The notes beneath the pieces are model-generated. The model saw only the letters and a program-made list of their open reading frames with translations. It did no database searches and was not told the DNA's origin. A stretch of 57,200 nt of DNA from Coprinopsis marcescibilis (taxonomy: Eukaryota; Basidiomycota; Agaricomycetes; Agaricales; Psathyrellaceae), in the NCBI GenBank assembly GCA_004369085.1, contig ML210261.1, positions 37,547-94,746 on the forward strand, written 5' to 3'. Below are positions 24,363 through 38,650 of this stretch, in pieces (the stretch's first letter is position 1; every line of letters starts with the position of its first letter). The position numbers and the translations under genes were made by a program.

Positions 24363-26412
24363 ATGGGCCGGAGAAAAATAGCAATTCAACCTATCCCGGT
24401 CAGTCCGTTACGTCTGACCTATTATCGTCATCAACCCGCCGGTCTACATCTTTCTTTCTCTCGCCCCAGTCTTCACCTCTTCTCCGATCTTCGTACTGAC
24501 TCTGTATACTTAGCAAGAGCGCAATCGTTCTGTCACCTTTTTAAAGGTTCGTTTTACGCCAAACGGCGGTCGACATTCCTTTCCTCGCTATTTTTGTGCT
24601 GATATTCTCTTGGCATCCTGATATTATTCTTATCGTCGTTACCCGCCATAATCATCTCTTGTTCTCGTCGTACCCTTCCAGCGCAAGAATGGTCTCTTCA
24701 AAAAGGCCTACGAACTCGGCGTTCTCTGTTCTGTCGACGTCGCCGTTATCATCTTTGGTCAGTGTCGTCAGCCCTGCCAAGTTGGATCCTCACGCCCTGA
24801 CCCTGTTCTATTTTTAGAGGAACGCCCTGGCCACCATCGCAAGCTATATCAATACTGCTCCTCCGACATCCACGACATTGTCCAGCAGCACATAAGGGTC
24901 CGTAACCCATTTTGTCGTTCTCTCGTATACTATGGCTCATAGATGCTCCAGCACGACGGTGAGCGGGACACGAAAGGCCCTGCCGACTTTTCAGGGGGTG
25001 GGACGACCAAGATTGAGGATACCGGCGACGGCGACGACGACGATGGTGAGGACGACGACGACGGTCTGCAAAGAACTGGAAAGCGTAGCAGGGGTGGTGA
25101 AGGGTCGAAGCTCAAGCTTCCATCGGATATGGGCGGGGGTTCCAACGAGGTGTGTGGGTATCCTGTCTTGCATGTTCCCTGCTAACCCACCCCGCCTAGG
25201 AGTATATGACCCACAGGACGCTTTCTATGCCTCAGGGACTCCAGGGAGGGCCGTCTTCAGGCTCAGGACTGCCTATCTCGACCCTTCGCACCGGCAGCAG
25301 CGGAGGCCCCTCTTCATCGGGCTACAAAAGACGGAACGTCTCCCGCTCACCGTCCGACGATACCGCCAGCAATGGCCCACCAAGTGCTTACCCATACCCT
25401 GGTGGACCTCCTTCATCCAATTTTGGACAACGAGGAGGTTACAGCCAGCAGCCACAACACCACCACCACCATCACCCGCCGCACGGACCAAGCTCCAGCA
25501 ACAGCGGCGGTTACTCGCCATTTTATAACACTCAGACCCCACCTCAGCCACCGTTCATGCCGCTGCAGCCCGATTTTCCTTCCAGAGGAGGACCACAGCC
25601 CAGTCGTGGTGGTCATCATCCGGGAGGAGGTTTTGGTCGCAACAGCGGGGGCTCTTTCGACCAATCGAGTAACCTCTACAATACCCAAGGTCCGGTCAGC
25701 ATGCTGCGACAAAGCAGCAGCGGGAGCGCGGGCAGCACTAGTACCGGCACCAATCCTGGCAGCGCTGGCCCCGCAGACAATCTTTTTGACTTTCTCGACC
25801 AGGGCCAACATCCTCGTCAAACAAATGCTGCAGCCCCGGCCAACTTCTCGCTTGATTGGCCTGTAGCGGGTCCAGGCTCGTCCGCCACCTCTGCCGCATC
25901 TTCAACCTCAGGTTTGTCTCTTTCTGCATTTTCTCGTTCGGAAATATATTTATCCTCGCCCAGCACCGCCCTCGTCCACCTCGTCTGCTCCTGGAAACAA
26001 TGGAGACTGGTTGGGCTTCCTCGCGAACAACGCCAACAACCCTCAAAATTCCACCAGCGCTTCACGCGAAACCTCTGGAAATACGTCAAGTACCATCTCC
26101 TGGGAACGCGGTGGACGTCCTGGAGGGTCAGTCGACCGAACCACAGGTGCTCCTAGCAACGATCTCGCGGATCTGTTCGCTGCTGCCACTGCCAGTGCGA
26201 ACGGAAACAACTCTACTCGACCTCATTCTGGCTCAACAAGTCGAGGGTCCCCGTTGGGGCCGAATACCGGCGGTCATGGGATGATACCTGGTTCCGTGAG
26301 AGAGCGGCCAATCGTTCGCGATGGAGATGATGGGATGGGGTTGAATGGGATGGGGATGGCCGGTGTGTCGAGGTCGGAAGCCTTCAAACCCAAGATTGAG
26401 ATGAAGGAATGA
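24363..26412 (+). CDS. MADS-box transcription factor, MEF2/Rlm1 type
   Basis: Seven exons: 24363-24398, 24514-24546, 24682-24757, 24818-24897, 24943-25149, 25200-25911 and 25964-26412. All phases fit, giving 530 residues. The MADS domain is at residues 1-60: [11 protein letters not shown], then [20 protein letters not shown] and [16 protein letters not shown]. It is followed by the Rlm1/MEF2-like extension [26 protein letters not shown] and the KNGLFKKA core indicate the MEF2 (type II) class rather than the SRF/Mcm1 class. Next come an acidic Asp/Glu tract with a KRSR basic patch (possible nuclear signal), then a long Ser/Gly/Pro/Gln/His-rich region typical of activation domains. In yeast the class (Rlm1/Smp1) acts downstream of the cell-wall-integrity MAP kinase. 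The same role here is inference. A3 of the IAI segment replaces the usual Glu. Confidence 0.93.
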
Positions 26413-29400
26413 CTACCGCTCCTAGCGGTGAGGCCTGGCTGAAAAGATGACCAGCGAGGCATAAAACCTATCGACGGATAATCTTATTCGTCTTCTCCCC
26501 ACCCATGGTATTTCCCGTTCGCTATAGAGTCACTTTCCTCCGTTTCTGTCCATGTTTGGCTCTTGTCCTTTGTCATGATTCGCATTCCCTTCGAACTGTC
26601 TCGGACTTGTTCCTCTGTTTGCGAGCTATCGTTTGTTTTCCTTATTTACATTGTATCCTGTTTCGCTTTCGATCATTTCAACCACAAAAAGCTGTTACAT
26701 CATCGCGTCTTTGGTCTCACTCTGCGCATACTACATTTGTACACCCGAGTTCAAGTTTACTTTCTTGGTCCCCCGCGGTCACCTCTTTCACACGTACCGT
26801 ACGCTATAGCCCTCCTCTTCTACCCCGCCGGCATTGCGATCCAACCTCTTCCCATTTTGCATCTTCCTCTCCCTCCCTTTCTCCACAACATCAACTGTTT
26901 CTCTCGGCCTCCGCATCACACTTCCACAGCCATCCACGTCTAAAAAGACACGCAACCCCATTCTCACATTCTCACGCAATCTCACATCACATTCCTCCTG
27001 TAGCCATGGTATATTTCTCGTCGTAATCCCTAGTCCTTAGTCTATCATTCGGCCTCCTTGGCCGTCAGCCTGTATTAGTATTATTACTGCCCACACTGCC
27101 TCTGTGCAGTTCCCCGGTATTGTTACTGTAGTTATTACTTCCCGCCCGCCTGTCCCGACCTCTAGGCTTCGTATATTCTCGGTACCCCACTCGCGTTTAG
27201 TAGTCTTATTCTTTCTGTAGCTATTTGGGTTCAGTCGCGTTGTACAATAGTATGTATGCATTTCAATTCTGCCAGGGAATGTTCTTAGTTTTGACTCGGA
27301 GGAACCAAGATCGCGCAGCGACAGAGAGTTTGTTTAACGTTCATGGTGATACCCATCTGATCTTCCACACGGGATACATCTTTCTCTCGTACTTCTTCCA
27401 TTAATCGAACTTGTTGAAGGCTTTAAATGGATAACGAATTGCTTCGGTTCTTACCGCCATAGAGAGCTCGGTGATTTTCTATGGGAGAAGCGAACAATTC
27501 GAACTGATGTTTGAGAACCCGAGTTTTGAGTCATTGCAGAGTACCCTGGCCAGGTACTCGGTTTTGGGCCAAGGTCAAAGAAAAGTAGGGTCTATGTACC
27601 ATTTGGGCGGTAGCACTATGACTCGTGTATGTCGTATTACGTCTGGACGTCGTGCTGCGTCCTAGCTTAATTAAGTAAATAGGGGAAGCGTCCAGTTCTT
27701 TTTTTTAAGTTTCGGAACATATATTTTAAAACGTTATGCCTACCTAGGCGGCTTCTTCTTGCTGCGCAACATACAGCTGGGTCATGATTGAGAGAGTGGG
27801 TTGGGGCAATGGGGGTATGTGGTTCGGACAAGTGTTTCGAGGGCCTAGCCAGGGGCTTGGCGTCCGGTATATAGCGATGGTAAGTTGCCTTGTAGGGCAT
27901 GGGCACGCTGCATCCACGGTGACTTGAATCCAATGCCCAGCTGACCCCTTTGTGTGCGAATGGACACTGGAGTCTGGAGGCACCAAGGGCATCAAATCGG
28001 CTGCTACATAAGTACGTATTTCAAACAGACCGATATGTCCTTCAATATCATCTGCCTGCAGCTCCCGTACGTACTTCTGTCTAAACATTAAGCCTCGCAG
28101 CCCAGCACGTGGCGATAAGCCTGAAGGTCAGCAAGAAATGGCAGGACGGGAGGCTTGTTTGATAGATATTTGGCGCCCGTCACGGCCGATAGGGATTCAT
28201 TCGGTCTGCGCATTTCAAAGGTCGGAGATAGGGGGATATTGGAGGTCATATCGGATGAAGTGGACTACTGGAGGGGGTGTGAGGGTTGCTTGTTGGACAC
28301 GTATTGGTGTTGCCGTTGCTGGGACCTGTGAGACTCCTTTAAGACAGGGGGCCCGAATGAGCCCTGATGGCCGCTGCAGGGGTTGTTCCAGCAGCTTATG
28401 CACGCATACTCCGCGCCATGATCAGGCTTGATGGGCGTGAACGCAGAGGTAAAACAGCCCAAGACGATGAACAACATTCACACACTGCACGATCACGCTG
28501 ATGCTGGACATTACAGCAGAAGATACTTATAAATGAATACGAGCGCCATTCACCTGCGCCACAACATACCGCTCCATCTCTCGCATCTGACAACAATGGA
28601 GTTTGGACATGTGCGGACTGACGCTGAGGAGGGATCAGGCGGCACCACATGCCGCCTAGGACGGCATCTTTTGTCGATCCGTGCATTTGCCATAAGCTCA
28701 TGGCAGAAAAATAGATTTAGAAAATAGATAGGTGTCTATGTGTAGAGAGGAGTGTGCTCTGCATGATCCGCCGTCCGGAAATCCGCTTTTTACTCCGTCC
28801 TTTCTCTCGCCACTCGGGGGTTCAGAAGCCGCCGCGGACTCGAATTAGGGTCTTGCCGATCATCAGGTGTGTTGTGACAACACCCTTTGTAATGAGCGCT
28901 GTTTTTCTCCAATTGACAGAGGTCTTTTCAAATGATTATCAGATACGATTGTGTCACGGATCAGTTGTCATTAAAGCATAGTTTAGAGTAATTAACATTA
29001 TGAGGTCGGCAAGAGTTGGTGAGTGCAAGTCATCTTCTATGAGTGATATTAGTGACTATGATTAGTCCGATGGCACGGGCGGGAACTTCGGGTTTCGTGC
29101 ATCCGGCGGGGTTTGAGCCTTTCTGACGTTTAGATACACCCGGGGAATTACTTTGTAAGCTTGCAACGTCGACTCTTCGTGATTAGGGAAAAGCAGATGC
29201 AAGCCGATGCGCCAACCACGGCCTGTCAACTACACTGCGGGTATGGCGAGGATAACATCTATCTGAGCGCCAAGCCCGATTATGTCGATCACCAGGCCGC
29301 CAAACCCAAGCAGCAAACTTAAATCCTCTAGATTCACACCGTGCCCAATGCTCAACGCTCGACCTTGAGCCTTGGGCTCACATACGCAGCACTTCATTCC

Positions 29401-32400
29401 TGAGCGCAAAGTATCGAAGTACGGTCCCGAGTGATTAACCCGATTAATGAGGTGGACAACCTCTGACCATTGAAGCTTAAACTTTGATCTTGCTCTATCA
29501 TCCTCTTCTTCGAAGCTTCGAAGAGGGCACTCGTTAAAACTGGATCCACGATGAGTGCGGAGATGACATATACTTGAAGGCGCCTCCTGCCAATGTAAAT
29601 GATTGCGTCAGTTTGTTGGGGACAGTGCATCCGATACAAAAGAATGGTGTAGAGGGTGTTGTGATATATTAGGAAGGACGGAAGTGGTATCCGCGAACAT
29701 TTTTGGGGTTGACGAGGCATCCCGTTTGGGACTGTAGGTCACCGCAGTAAATGTACACAAATTGTATTCTGTGATCGGGGGACTCAGAAATGAGGATAGG
29801 ACATATACGGCTAATGTGAAGACCATATAGCTAACCTATATAGCTCAGAGTCCCACTATACAGTGCCACCCTCGATTTTCTGGCGTGCACAGAGACTCAA
29901 GGCTATAAAGATCCCTTTCATATTCCCAATGTCGTTTTCCAGATACCACTCGATATGCGGGGCTGATGTGTGATGGCCCCATTCCCTTGGCTCTCCAAAC
30001 GAACCAGGCGGTCGCGCTCGGTTCAGTTCGCCATCAGGTCCGGGTTAGAAGCCTCAGGCTGCGCGGGACACACGTGTGTGGTTTTTGGTCGGATAAACTT
30101 ATGCCGGAGCAGCTATCTCGTAGAAGACGGGGATTACATACCTCTGCCGGGACAAGTGCTGTAGTGATAGCCTTGTCCGGCCTTGCTTCAGGACTCATAA
30201 GTCAAGCCAGAGAAATTAGGCGCCGGTAGGTTTCGGCTGTGCGAGCAAGTCTCCTCCCTTTACTAATCTTGGAGGCCGGAAACGTGCAAGTATTTACAAT
30301 ACGTCTACTCTCTTGCGCCTGTATGCCTGACACTTCGAGAATTCCAGAACGCAGAAAGCGGCCCATCGAAGGTGAAACTGAAACACCGGTTAATGCAGCT
30401 ACCGGATGTCATTTGCATGATCTCAACCTTCACGACTACCGCGTTACAGTCTGCCGTGGACTACGGGTGTTGTGTCAATCAAAAATCCGTCTTACCTAGT
30501 GCATTAGCCACTCAGTCGGACCTCGCCCCTCTAGCCCGGCTCAAGAGACCCGAAGCACGACATTCAATCGCGAAGTTCTCAGGGGCTGACTCAACAGGAC
30601 TATTAACAAAGACAGTACGTACCCATACTGAAGGGATGGAAACATGAGAAGCTGTCAGGTTGAATCCGGATTTGGAATTTCAAACACAACAAAAACCGAT
30701 CCTACGGCAATTCAGTATAAGGGCGACAGTATCACGATTGGCGCAAGGCTCAATAAGCTGACATCTGGGCACTTGCTTGACGGGATCACTGGGCCAACAG
30801 CGTTTCTCAGAGACGGAGGTTCTGACAATTCAATTCGATTGGTACTGTTGCACACTCTGTTCCAAGTCTTTTGACAGACAAGGACAAAACCCCGGTGACC
30901 GGCGGAAGTACTCTGTAACAGATTGCTTGCGTGTGTGGTATTCCGAATAATCGTCGCTCACGTACACTTGTTGGCTGAGTATACCATATATGTGTGATGA
31001 ACCTCATCACGCACCTCGCTGAGTGATGCAGATGCTGGAAAGCCTCGGCATCATGTAACCTGCCTTTTTGCCTTGATGTTGTATCCATTGCGGTCCTTCG
31101 ATGGCTCCCGCGACCAACGAGGTTGATTTCTGAACCCTATGGCGCTTAAAACATAAGGTTCTTGTTTCGTATCGCGATATCAAGAAGAAGGTAAGCCTTG
31201 CTGCCGATCTTGTGAGCACTAGTGGCGCGCTAGTGTTTCCGGCTACCTTTTACAACCCTGCAGGTCACTTTGATTTCTGATGAGATTTCCGAAGTAAACC
31301 ACCTTATGACCTGGGGAGGCTGCTATTAGTTTCAAATCAATCAACGTACTACGTTATCGTACAGTCTAGTACCACAGCAACACGTTTCATACAAAGTTCA
31401 CTCGGGTTGGTTTATCAAAGATCCGTGACTATGGAAGTAGTCCTCACTGCGAGAGCTACCGTCTGCTTTGTTTTCTGTGAGAAGTCTAGTACATAATCTC
31501 AGCATGTATTCCCATCGAATATGCATTACCCCGTTGGAGTCGTACAACGTCGATTGCGGCGGTGGCGATATCGATTCCAGTGACAATGTACGAGAAGGGA
31601 TAAACGGGCAAAACCGGTGATACGGCGGATGTCAGCTGTGATTTCAGGCAGTAGCGTGCACATGATCTAGTTTTGGGACAATGCCGTCGAGCTAACGGAC
31701 CTGCAAAGATTTCAGATGCGGTATATTAGCCGTAGTATGCGAGATATTTTTGGTCCAGGGGATGATGGATCCTACAAGTCTCCTTCCCCGAGGCCGAGCC
31801 TTTGCGCGCCTGTAGAGGATGATGCCCATACTTCCCCGGACGGGTATCCCAACAGCGATCTGCATTGAATTTGGGCTTAACTAAACTGTCCGCTGGTTTT
31901 TGGAGCCGGAAGCTTAGACTCGTACTAAAGCCTAATCGGAAAGCTTCAATGCTTGCCAGGCCACGATCAAAAGTGCACGACGATATCGATATGTCGGTGG
32001 GTATTGAAGAAACAGCTATATGCGGTTGTGACGACATAGATTGAGCATAAAAATCTGAGTCACATCCAATATTCGAGTTTGCCTCTAAACCACAAGGTCA
32101 GCTGGACTGAACCAGTGAGCAATGCAGATCGCCGTTATCGACCTCCCCGCGCCACACCCAAAAGATTATCAGACCTGCCCATACTGGGCTCTCTTACCAT
32201 GTGCGCACAGACGGAGGGTATATCCTAAAGATAGCTCTAGTGATACGTAGTGATCCTCGGATCTGGAACCATTGATATCTATTAGTGCAAACGACAGCAG
32301 GGCCCAACGGACAAGATCTCGCACTACGTTATCTAAATGACATTGAAGTCTATAATTGCACTCGTGGGTGTCCGTAGCCTCGCATTAGAATTTAGACTGC

Positions 32401-35400
32401 ATAAATATAAATCGAGGGGTTGATGTAACTTCTTCGGTATATAGCGCCCAGGAGCGCCCAGGATGGCCAGCTCGAGACATCCCCGAATACCCTCAGGAAG
32501 GGTATGGAATTATCTTTGTCCTTCATGATTGAATAAGAATAGCTTGATTACCATGCTTCAGGGATCAGAGGGACGGAGGCATCGGTGCGAAGGGTGATCC
32601 CTGCCAGCTTGTCCATGCAGTCAGAGTCCTTTTCCATGTTAAGAAGCACGAGGCAGCCCGACGTTCCTTGGGAATATTTCCGAGGAAGGGTGGTTGGCTT
32701 GGTCAGGCTCTGTCACAGAGAAGAGAAGTAGTAGGAAGCATACATTAATATCCGACGAATACGTCTACCCTCGTGACAAAACGAGTATCTGGCGAGCCGT
32801 GCCTGTACCTGTTCTGAAGGTTTTGAATAGGCTTAGAACCAGTGACGGCTGTGAGAAGATAAGGAGTTCAACCGGATCTGCCGCAGACTTTCATCGCGGA
32901 AATTAAAGGAAACTTAATGGGGATGTCTTTATCCAGACTATGGTCAACTGGTAAGATGAATTGTACCATTACTCCCTGATGTTGCAGGAACATTGGGTGA
33001 AATCACGATTCACGCTAGCTCTTCTTTGGTTACTCCGCCCAAGTCTCAGTCTCTTGACTCGCAGCTAACTTGAATAGATCAATCGCTGTGACTGCAATTT
33101 ATAGATACTCTGGAATTCCCCGACATACTCCTAAAAATTGAGTAGCTGTGCAGCTCATCTTACCAGTGACCAAAGTCTAGCCACTTTTTCGCCTGCTTCC
33201 TTTCATTTCCGTGACGAAGATTTCCAGGTTCAGCGGAGTTCCTCGCCTTCTCCGAACTGGTTCTTCTCTCTTTCGAATGTTCGCTAGGACATACACATAA
33301 ATATACGCGTTGAACCTCGTACATATTCCCGTGTATAAGCAAGTCATTGGGTTATTACCTTCGACGGCTGCCCAGCTGCAGAACCTGTACGAGACCGCGC
33401 GCTTGACCGGACCTAGGAGTGATGATGGCTTAATTTATCCTCCCCGACAACTCGCGGACAAATCGTTCTAGCCGTGCGCGCGTTTCGGTCCTGCAACTGA
33501 ATTTTGAACAACGGTGACAAGGTTCATGTTCTCCGGCAGAGGTGGAGAAATATCAAGATTCATAACGAGACTATAGCCCAACGCGCTCGAATTTTCACTA
33601 AGCTGGTCCGAGGCTCAAGCGGCCGCCTCTCAGATCTCAACGGCAGAGGAGGATGCTGAAAGACACGCATTGAAGCTGAAATATCTTCCATTTGAGGAAC
33701 AAAACAAGTATTTTTCACGTAGCTGAGGAAATGGAAGAACAACATTTTGGTAAGCCAACCTCGGCCTAGCGTTGGGGGCTCCCATTTATAGTTAGCCCGA
33801 GTATAGGTCCGCCTGAAGTTACCGTCGTTCCGCGGTTTCAGGTTGGAGTTGGGGCCTATGACTAGTGAGCCCCAGGGATGTCAGCTGGTTTCCGCCGGTT
33901 TCTCGGCCGTGCAAGTCGGAGGAAACGCCAGTTCAGAGAACCAGACTCCAGTGCAGTTGGAAATTCGAAAGTTGGAGAGATGCTGTTTGCTGTTACGTTA
34001 GGGTGTAGTATCTGCATATGTCCCTTTTCGCGGAATCCGCTATGGACGGGTCTACAGACTATAAGTCCTCGCTTCCGAGGGGCACATTGAGACTACCGAC
34101 TAGTTTTGATCACGAAGGTCGGCTACTCAAGGACCTTTACCGACAAAGAAGGTATATACGAACGTCATAAAAAATGTACGGTAATGAAGCTTTAAGTTTT
34201 ACCACCTAGTGAAAGAAACGATTAAAGATAAAGAAATAGATAGTAACATATTTAAGAGTCCAGGACTGGGCAGTGTTTGCACATAGCAAAGGCAGTTGGT
34301 ATTGGCATTGGTATTGATTTACTTGCAGGGCATCGAGACAATGGCGAACCCCGAGCACACATTGTAACGTTCCAAGGACCAACATACTCCCCGGCCCGTC
34401 GAGCTCTGACCATCGATCAAACACCAAAAGGCAATTACAACAATCGCATAATAATTAACCAGTCTATCTACATTTACAATCGCATTCAACGTTTAAGAGA
34501 GATGACAGGAGGGTTACGATGCTAGGGTGAAATCTGGAATCTGATAGACTGATAGTGAGCTAGGGATTCTGAGGTAGAAGTTAGAACAATAATACTGAGG
34601 TACTTGAAAGAATGTTATAGGATGCTGAGGTGCGCAGGAGAGGGATAGAACATAGGATGAATGAGGTGAGGTGGGGGGAGTGGATCAGATAAATGGAGCG
34701 CGAGGTGAACTACTACGATAGGACGGGATGGAGCTATCCACCAACATCGACGCAACCTCGAAACCCCAGCGCAATGCAGACTTGGTCACTTGTACGACCG
34801 CTTTATGCCAGCTGCGACCCCCGATTTCAAGTACCGAAAAGAAAGTGGAGACCTCGACCTGGCACGCAAAGTGGTGGTACTGTGGTGGCGGTAGTGCAGC
34901 GGTATGTAGGTGGTATATGCGGTGATGGCGGTGATGGCGTCCAGAATCCAGATGGGCGTGTACACGGTGGGCGTCGGGCGCCGTCCTATCCTCCATCCTC
35001 CGTCTTCCCATCCATCCTCCTCCAAAGCCCCCTTCCTCCCAAACCTCCATACCCACATCTTTCCCATCCCACCCCATCCCACGCTATCCTCCTCTCTTTC
35101 TCCTCCTCGCCCGTCCAACCTGGAGGGCAGAGTTGTTGTTTCCACAGGGAAAGAAGGGTGGGTGGCGGCGCAACAAGGATCAACCACACAAGAAAATTAA
35201 AGGAAAAAAAAAGACAAAACACGACAAGACATGGGACAGACGAAGGTTCAATGTAAAGGAAATCGGAATCAAGATGGATGGCAGACGTACATAACCAACC
35301 ACCCAGTCATTCAAACGTCGTGCAAGTAATACAAATAACAACAAGCGTGCTGCCAACGGCGATGGCGATGAACAGAAATAATAAGCGAATAATCGAACAT

Positions 35401-35736
35401 TGCATATTGAACATTGAGTACTGAATGAATGAAGAGCGACCAAGCTAATGTTTGCATGAAAGAATGAATGAACGTAGCGCACACGAATGTACAAACACAA
35501 CACGAAAACGAAACGAAACGAAACGACATGATCATTGGACGGACCGAGCGAGTCCAAAGAAACCAATTCTGCTCTTCAACTTCAACTTTCAAGCCGAACC
35601 GCTATTCCGACTTGCTTTCAGGCTTCGGCGGCGTGGGCGGGGTACAGGGAGGACAAGGGACAAGGGGGTAGGGTATATGTGCGTGTATTGAAGCATGGGT
35701 CATGGTCATGGGTCGCATCGATGGTAATTAGCTAGT
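26413..35736. other. 9.3-kb gene-poor region
   Basis: The first 800 bp are C/T-rich and are probably the 3' UTR of the MADS gene. From about 27.3 to 34.5 kb only short open frames occur on both strands, without motifs and often interrupted. I see no transposase, reverse transcriptase, LTR or RNA gene. A TATAAAG lies near 29903 without a recognisable gene. From 34.7 to 35.7 kb the sequence is low in complexity, with GAAAC pentamer repeats at about 35503-35525, and is probably 3' flank of CHS7. Confidence 0.4.
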
Positions 35737-37131
35737 TTAGTTGGGGTAGTAATCGTCGTCCCATGATTCTACAAAAGCGGTTTGACATCAGCATATAGTT
35801 GTTGTGGGTGGTATGGCCATGACGGGAGGAACGAATATGGGGGAACAGAAAGGCGGGAGAAGCGAGGAATGAAAACGCACCTTCCGTGATACCCTTCCAC
35901 GCGAGATACAACACTCCCACCGCCGCAGTCTCCAATAGTGTCGCAATGAAGCTTCCGTCGACCTTGGCTTGTGATGCCTATCGCCATTCATTACAATTAA
36001 ACATTAACCGGAGCCGAACAAACGGAGGGACGAAGCCAACGTACATTGCACAGCACCCGACTCAACAAGAACATGGCGAGTTGCGAGAGGACAAAGAGGA
36101 TGGCGGAGAGGAGGTAGAACCACATCGGTTTTGTCTCTTTCAGGACGTGCAGAACGATGTATGTCATTAGGATGAAATAGACCACTGCGGCGCTGTTTGT
36201 TCGGGATGGTAAGATGCCGCACAGCGAGCGGTAGTGGGACAGAGACTCACGCGGCAGGCCAGATACTGGTAAGAACGAATAATGGTATATTTCTGAGGGC
36301 TTCTGGGGGGGTTGAGAGGCCGCCAACTAGTTCTGTCACGCCGAGTCCGATATCGAGCGAGACGTAGGTCGTAACGCCGAAAAAGAGGATGGTGAGGATG
36401 GTATAGGGCTTTGTTGATGTCAGCATTAGTGACAGGCGAAAGCAGAGGTCAGACGCACTATCATGCTGCTAAGGGTCCCATCCTCCACGACCTGTGTCGC
36501 TACGATTCCATTGGCGAGAAGACCCCAGAACATGGCGGTGACGAGGCCTGCATGGATGGCAGTGAGGATTGTGAGGACGAGGGAGCCTTGCTCGAAGATC
36601 GAGCCCGTCGATAGGATTTGGAAAGGGAGGGTGAGGAGGTATACAATGAGAAATGAGCGCAGTTCGATTCGACCTGGGAGGTGAGGTGAGATTCACATCA
36701 ACCAACAATCAACAGGCCATGCGATGCATAGCCCAGCCACGTAAAAAGAAAATTGTGCACCCACCAACAGCGGCCTTGCGACGATTGCAGAGGATGACGA
36801 GGGTGAGGACGAAAAGAAAACTGGCTCCGCAGGCGGCGATGTTGGCGACATTGGATATTGAACCGTTGAAGTTCAGCCTTGGGATTCCACATTCTGGGTT
36901 GACCCCTACTGGCGCTGATTCTCTATCCGCCGACTCGCCTACTAACAGTTCCGGAGCCTTCCTCCATAGCTAACCACCAAGTAAGAAGCAGAAAAGGAAG
37001 CAAACAAAAGTCTTAGTTTATGATCGAGGATTTAAATACTTGATATCACTCACCTGACTGTAAAAAAGGTTGCACCATGGGTAACTAGGAACGATATTGC
37101 ACAGGGGTTGGAAGTCCCCGAAGCCGGCCAT
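35737..37131 (-). CDS. CHS7: Chitin synthase export chaperone Chs7
   Basis: Seven exons: 37054-37131, 36765-36969, 36459-36673, 36251-36408, 36045-36192, 35881-35977 and 35737-35768. All join in frame to 310 residues, the family's usual length. It begins MAGFGDFQPLCNIVPSYPWC and continues with GIPRLNFNGSISNVANIAAC, RKAAVGRIELRSFLIVYLLT, GSLVLTILTAIHAGLVTAMF, ATQVVEDGTLSSMI, AAVVYFILMTYIVLHVLKET, QLAMFLLSRVLCN and AKVDGSFIATLLETAAVGVL, ending in ESWDDDYYPN. These are the hallmark segments of Chs7, a multi-pass ER membrane protein that helps chitin synthase III (Chs3) leave the ER. Several hydrophobic helices are visible. It appears intact. The 36251 donor follows GCC-GC, so that residue pair (Ala-Ala) is split by an intron. 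Confidence 0.95.
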
Positions 37132-38650
37132 TTTGGTGCTGTATTACCGTCGAGAGCGCGCGCGCAAGGGCGGAGAAAGGGGTCGTGAACAGCGATCGTG
37201 AGCGTCGAGGACGAGGGAAAGGCACGGAACGTGGATGAGAAAAGAATAACAACGACGACAAGGGAATTGGCCAATTCATTCAAAAGCCCCGTATCAAACA
37301 TTCATACACACCATCAGTCAGTTACCGCGTGTGATGAGCATGTCATTTATTCACTCACATTATGAAATAAGCGTTCTGGATAAAGACAAGACAGGCCACA
37401 GAGGCAAGCCCAGCGAGGCCTCTGCTGTACTAGACGAACTGTAGACGTAGACGAACGGGAATAACCAACTTCAAATGCCCCTTCTCAACTTCGACAAGGC
37501 TCGTAACCAAGGCATCACACGTGCTCGCTACCTCTGATCATCAAAACTGCGGCGCTTGGCACAGATCACAACTTCTCCTTCTCCCCATCGTTCCATATTC
37601 TCAACTCGGCAGTGCACCCTTGTTCAAGCACTGGTTTCACCAACGGTTCCGTCTGCTCCACCACCAATTTCAGCACACTACCCAACGATACGGCTTCAAT
37701 ACCCCGAGTTCCGCCCGCTCAATCCCCATTCACGCCAAACGTGGGGTCCATCTCGGAAGAACCCTTTTCAAAGTCATATCGTGCTGAACGAGGACGAGAA
37801 CCCCCGACACCACAAACCATAAGTAGTCGCTTAATATGTAGGATACTAGGGTTATATTCAAATCATCACCGCCTCAATCCCAATCAATGTTCTTCTCCGA
37901 CCACCACGTCCTCCCTGACAACTAACCCGGCCACTCTAGTAGCCCACTACTCATCACGGTCTTACAGCCCGGATGTGTACACACACAACCTCAATATCAC
38001 CTTTCCCAGCAATCACAAACTCCACACACATATTACGATGGCACTCTCTCGCCTCGTGTTGACATAGTGTTATAGATTCGCCCAAGTATCGCCGTCCTCA
38101 ACAACGCCCTCCTCTGATTCTGAATCTACTCTAATCTGCCATTCACTCGGGTTGTGGACGTCTTCCGTTACGGAGGGTACTGCTGCTCCCCACTCACAAT
38201 TCCGAACCCTTGCAACCACAGGGTCTGCCCCAACGCTGCACACGACCACGGCAAATACGTACGTACGTCACCTTCATAACCATCAAAGACTCGAGGCTTT
38301 CGATAACGATCGACGTCATCTGAACCTCTGGCGACCCTCTGAGTCGCGTCCTCGGGGCATTCCAATCCATGCGGAGATGATACAATGTACCCATCACCCA
38401 TTCATTAGCTACATACACCTCACCTAAATAAAACATGCTTCCTACTATTACGACGGCGCTCAACGTTCCTCCGATACAGTGGAAATGACGCAACGTTGGT
38501 CAGCGGACGTTTGCTATATCCAGTTCCTTCTGGTTTCCTCCTGGTTCCCTTCGATTCAAAGAAATAACGGAGGACGCACTTCATAACTGCCGCCTGCCTC
38601 CCGCCGGCCCTTGAAGCATACTAGAAGAAAAACAGATGTCAATCATGGAA
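37132..38650. other. Intergenic region upstream of CHS7
   Basis: About 1.5 kb. A minus-strand frame near 38168-38493 starts MRHFHCIGGTLSAVVIVGSM with one hydrophobic helix and could be a small membrane protein, but neither its start nor any splice could be confirmed. A + strand frame at 37612-38067 is Ser/Thr/Pro-rich and has no domain. I call no gene. Confidence 0.3.

Noticed and set aside
26505..27026. 173-codon open frame after the MADS gene
   Set aside because: C/T-rich sequence giving Ser/Pro/Phe/Leu/His runs. Best explained as 3' UTR of the MADS gene.
29390..29830. Minus-strand hydrophobic frames as an eighth membrane-protein paralogue
   Set aside because: Some hydrophobic segments, but none of the family motifs (IYRC, TTGLI, IIIESA) could be found in order.
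34206..34427. Small minus-strand frame with hydrophobic end
   Set aside because: No CaaX end, no signal peptide and no homologue recalled. Considered as a pheromone precursor and dropped.
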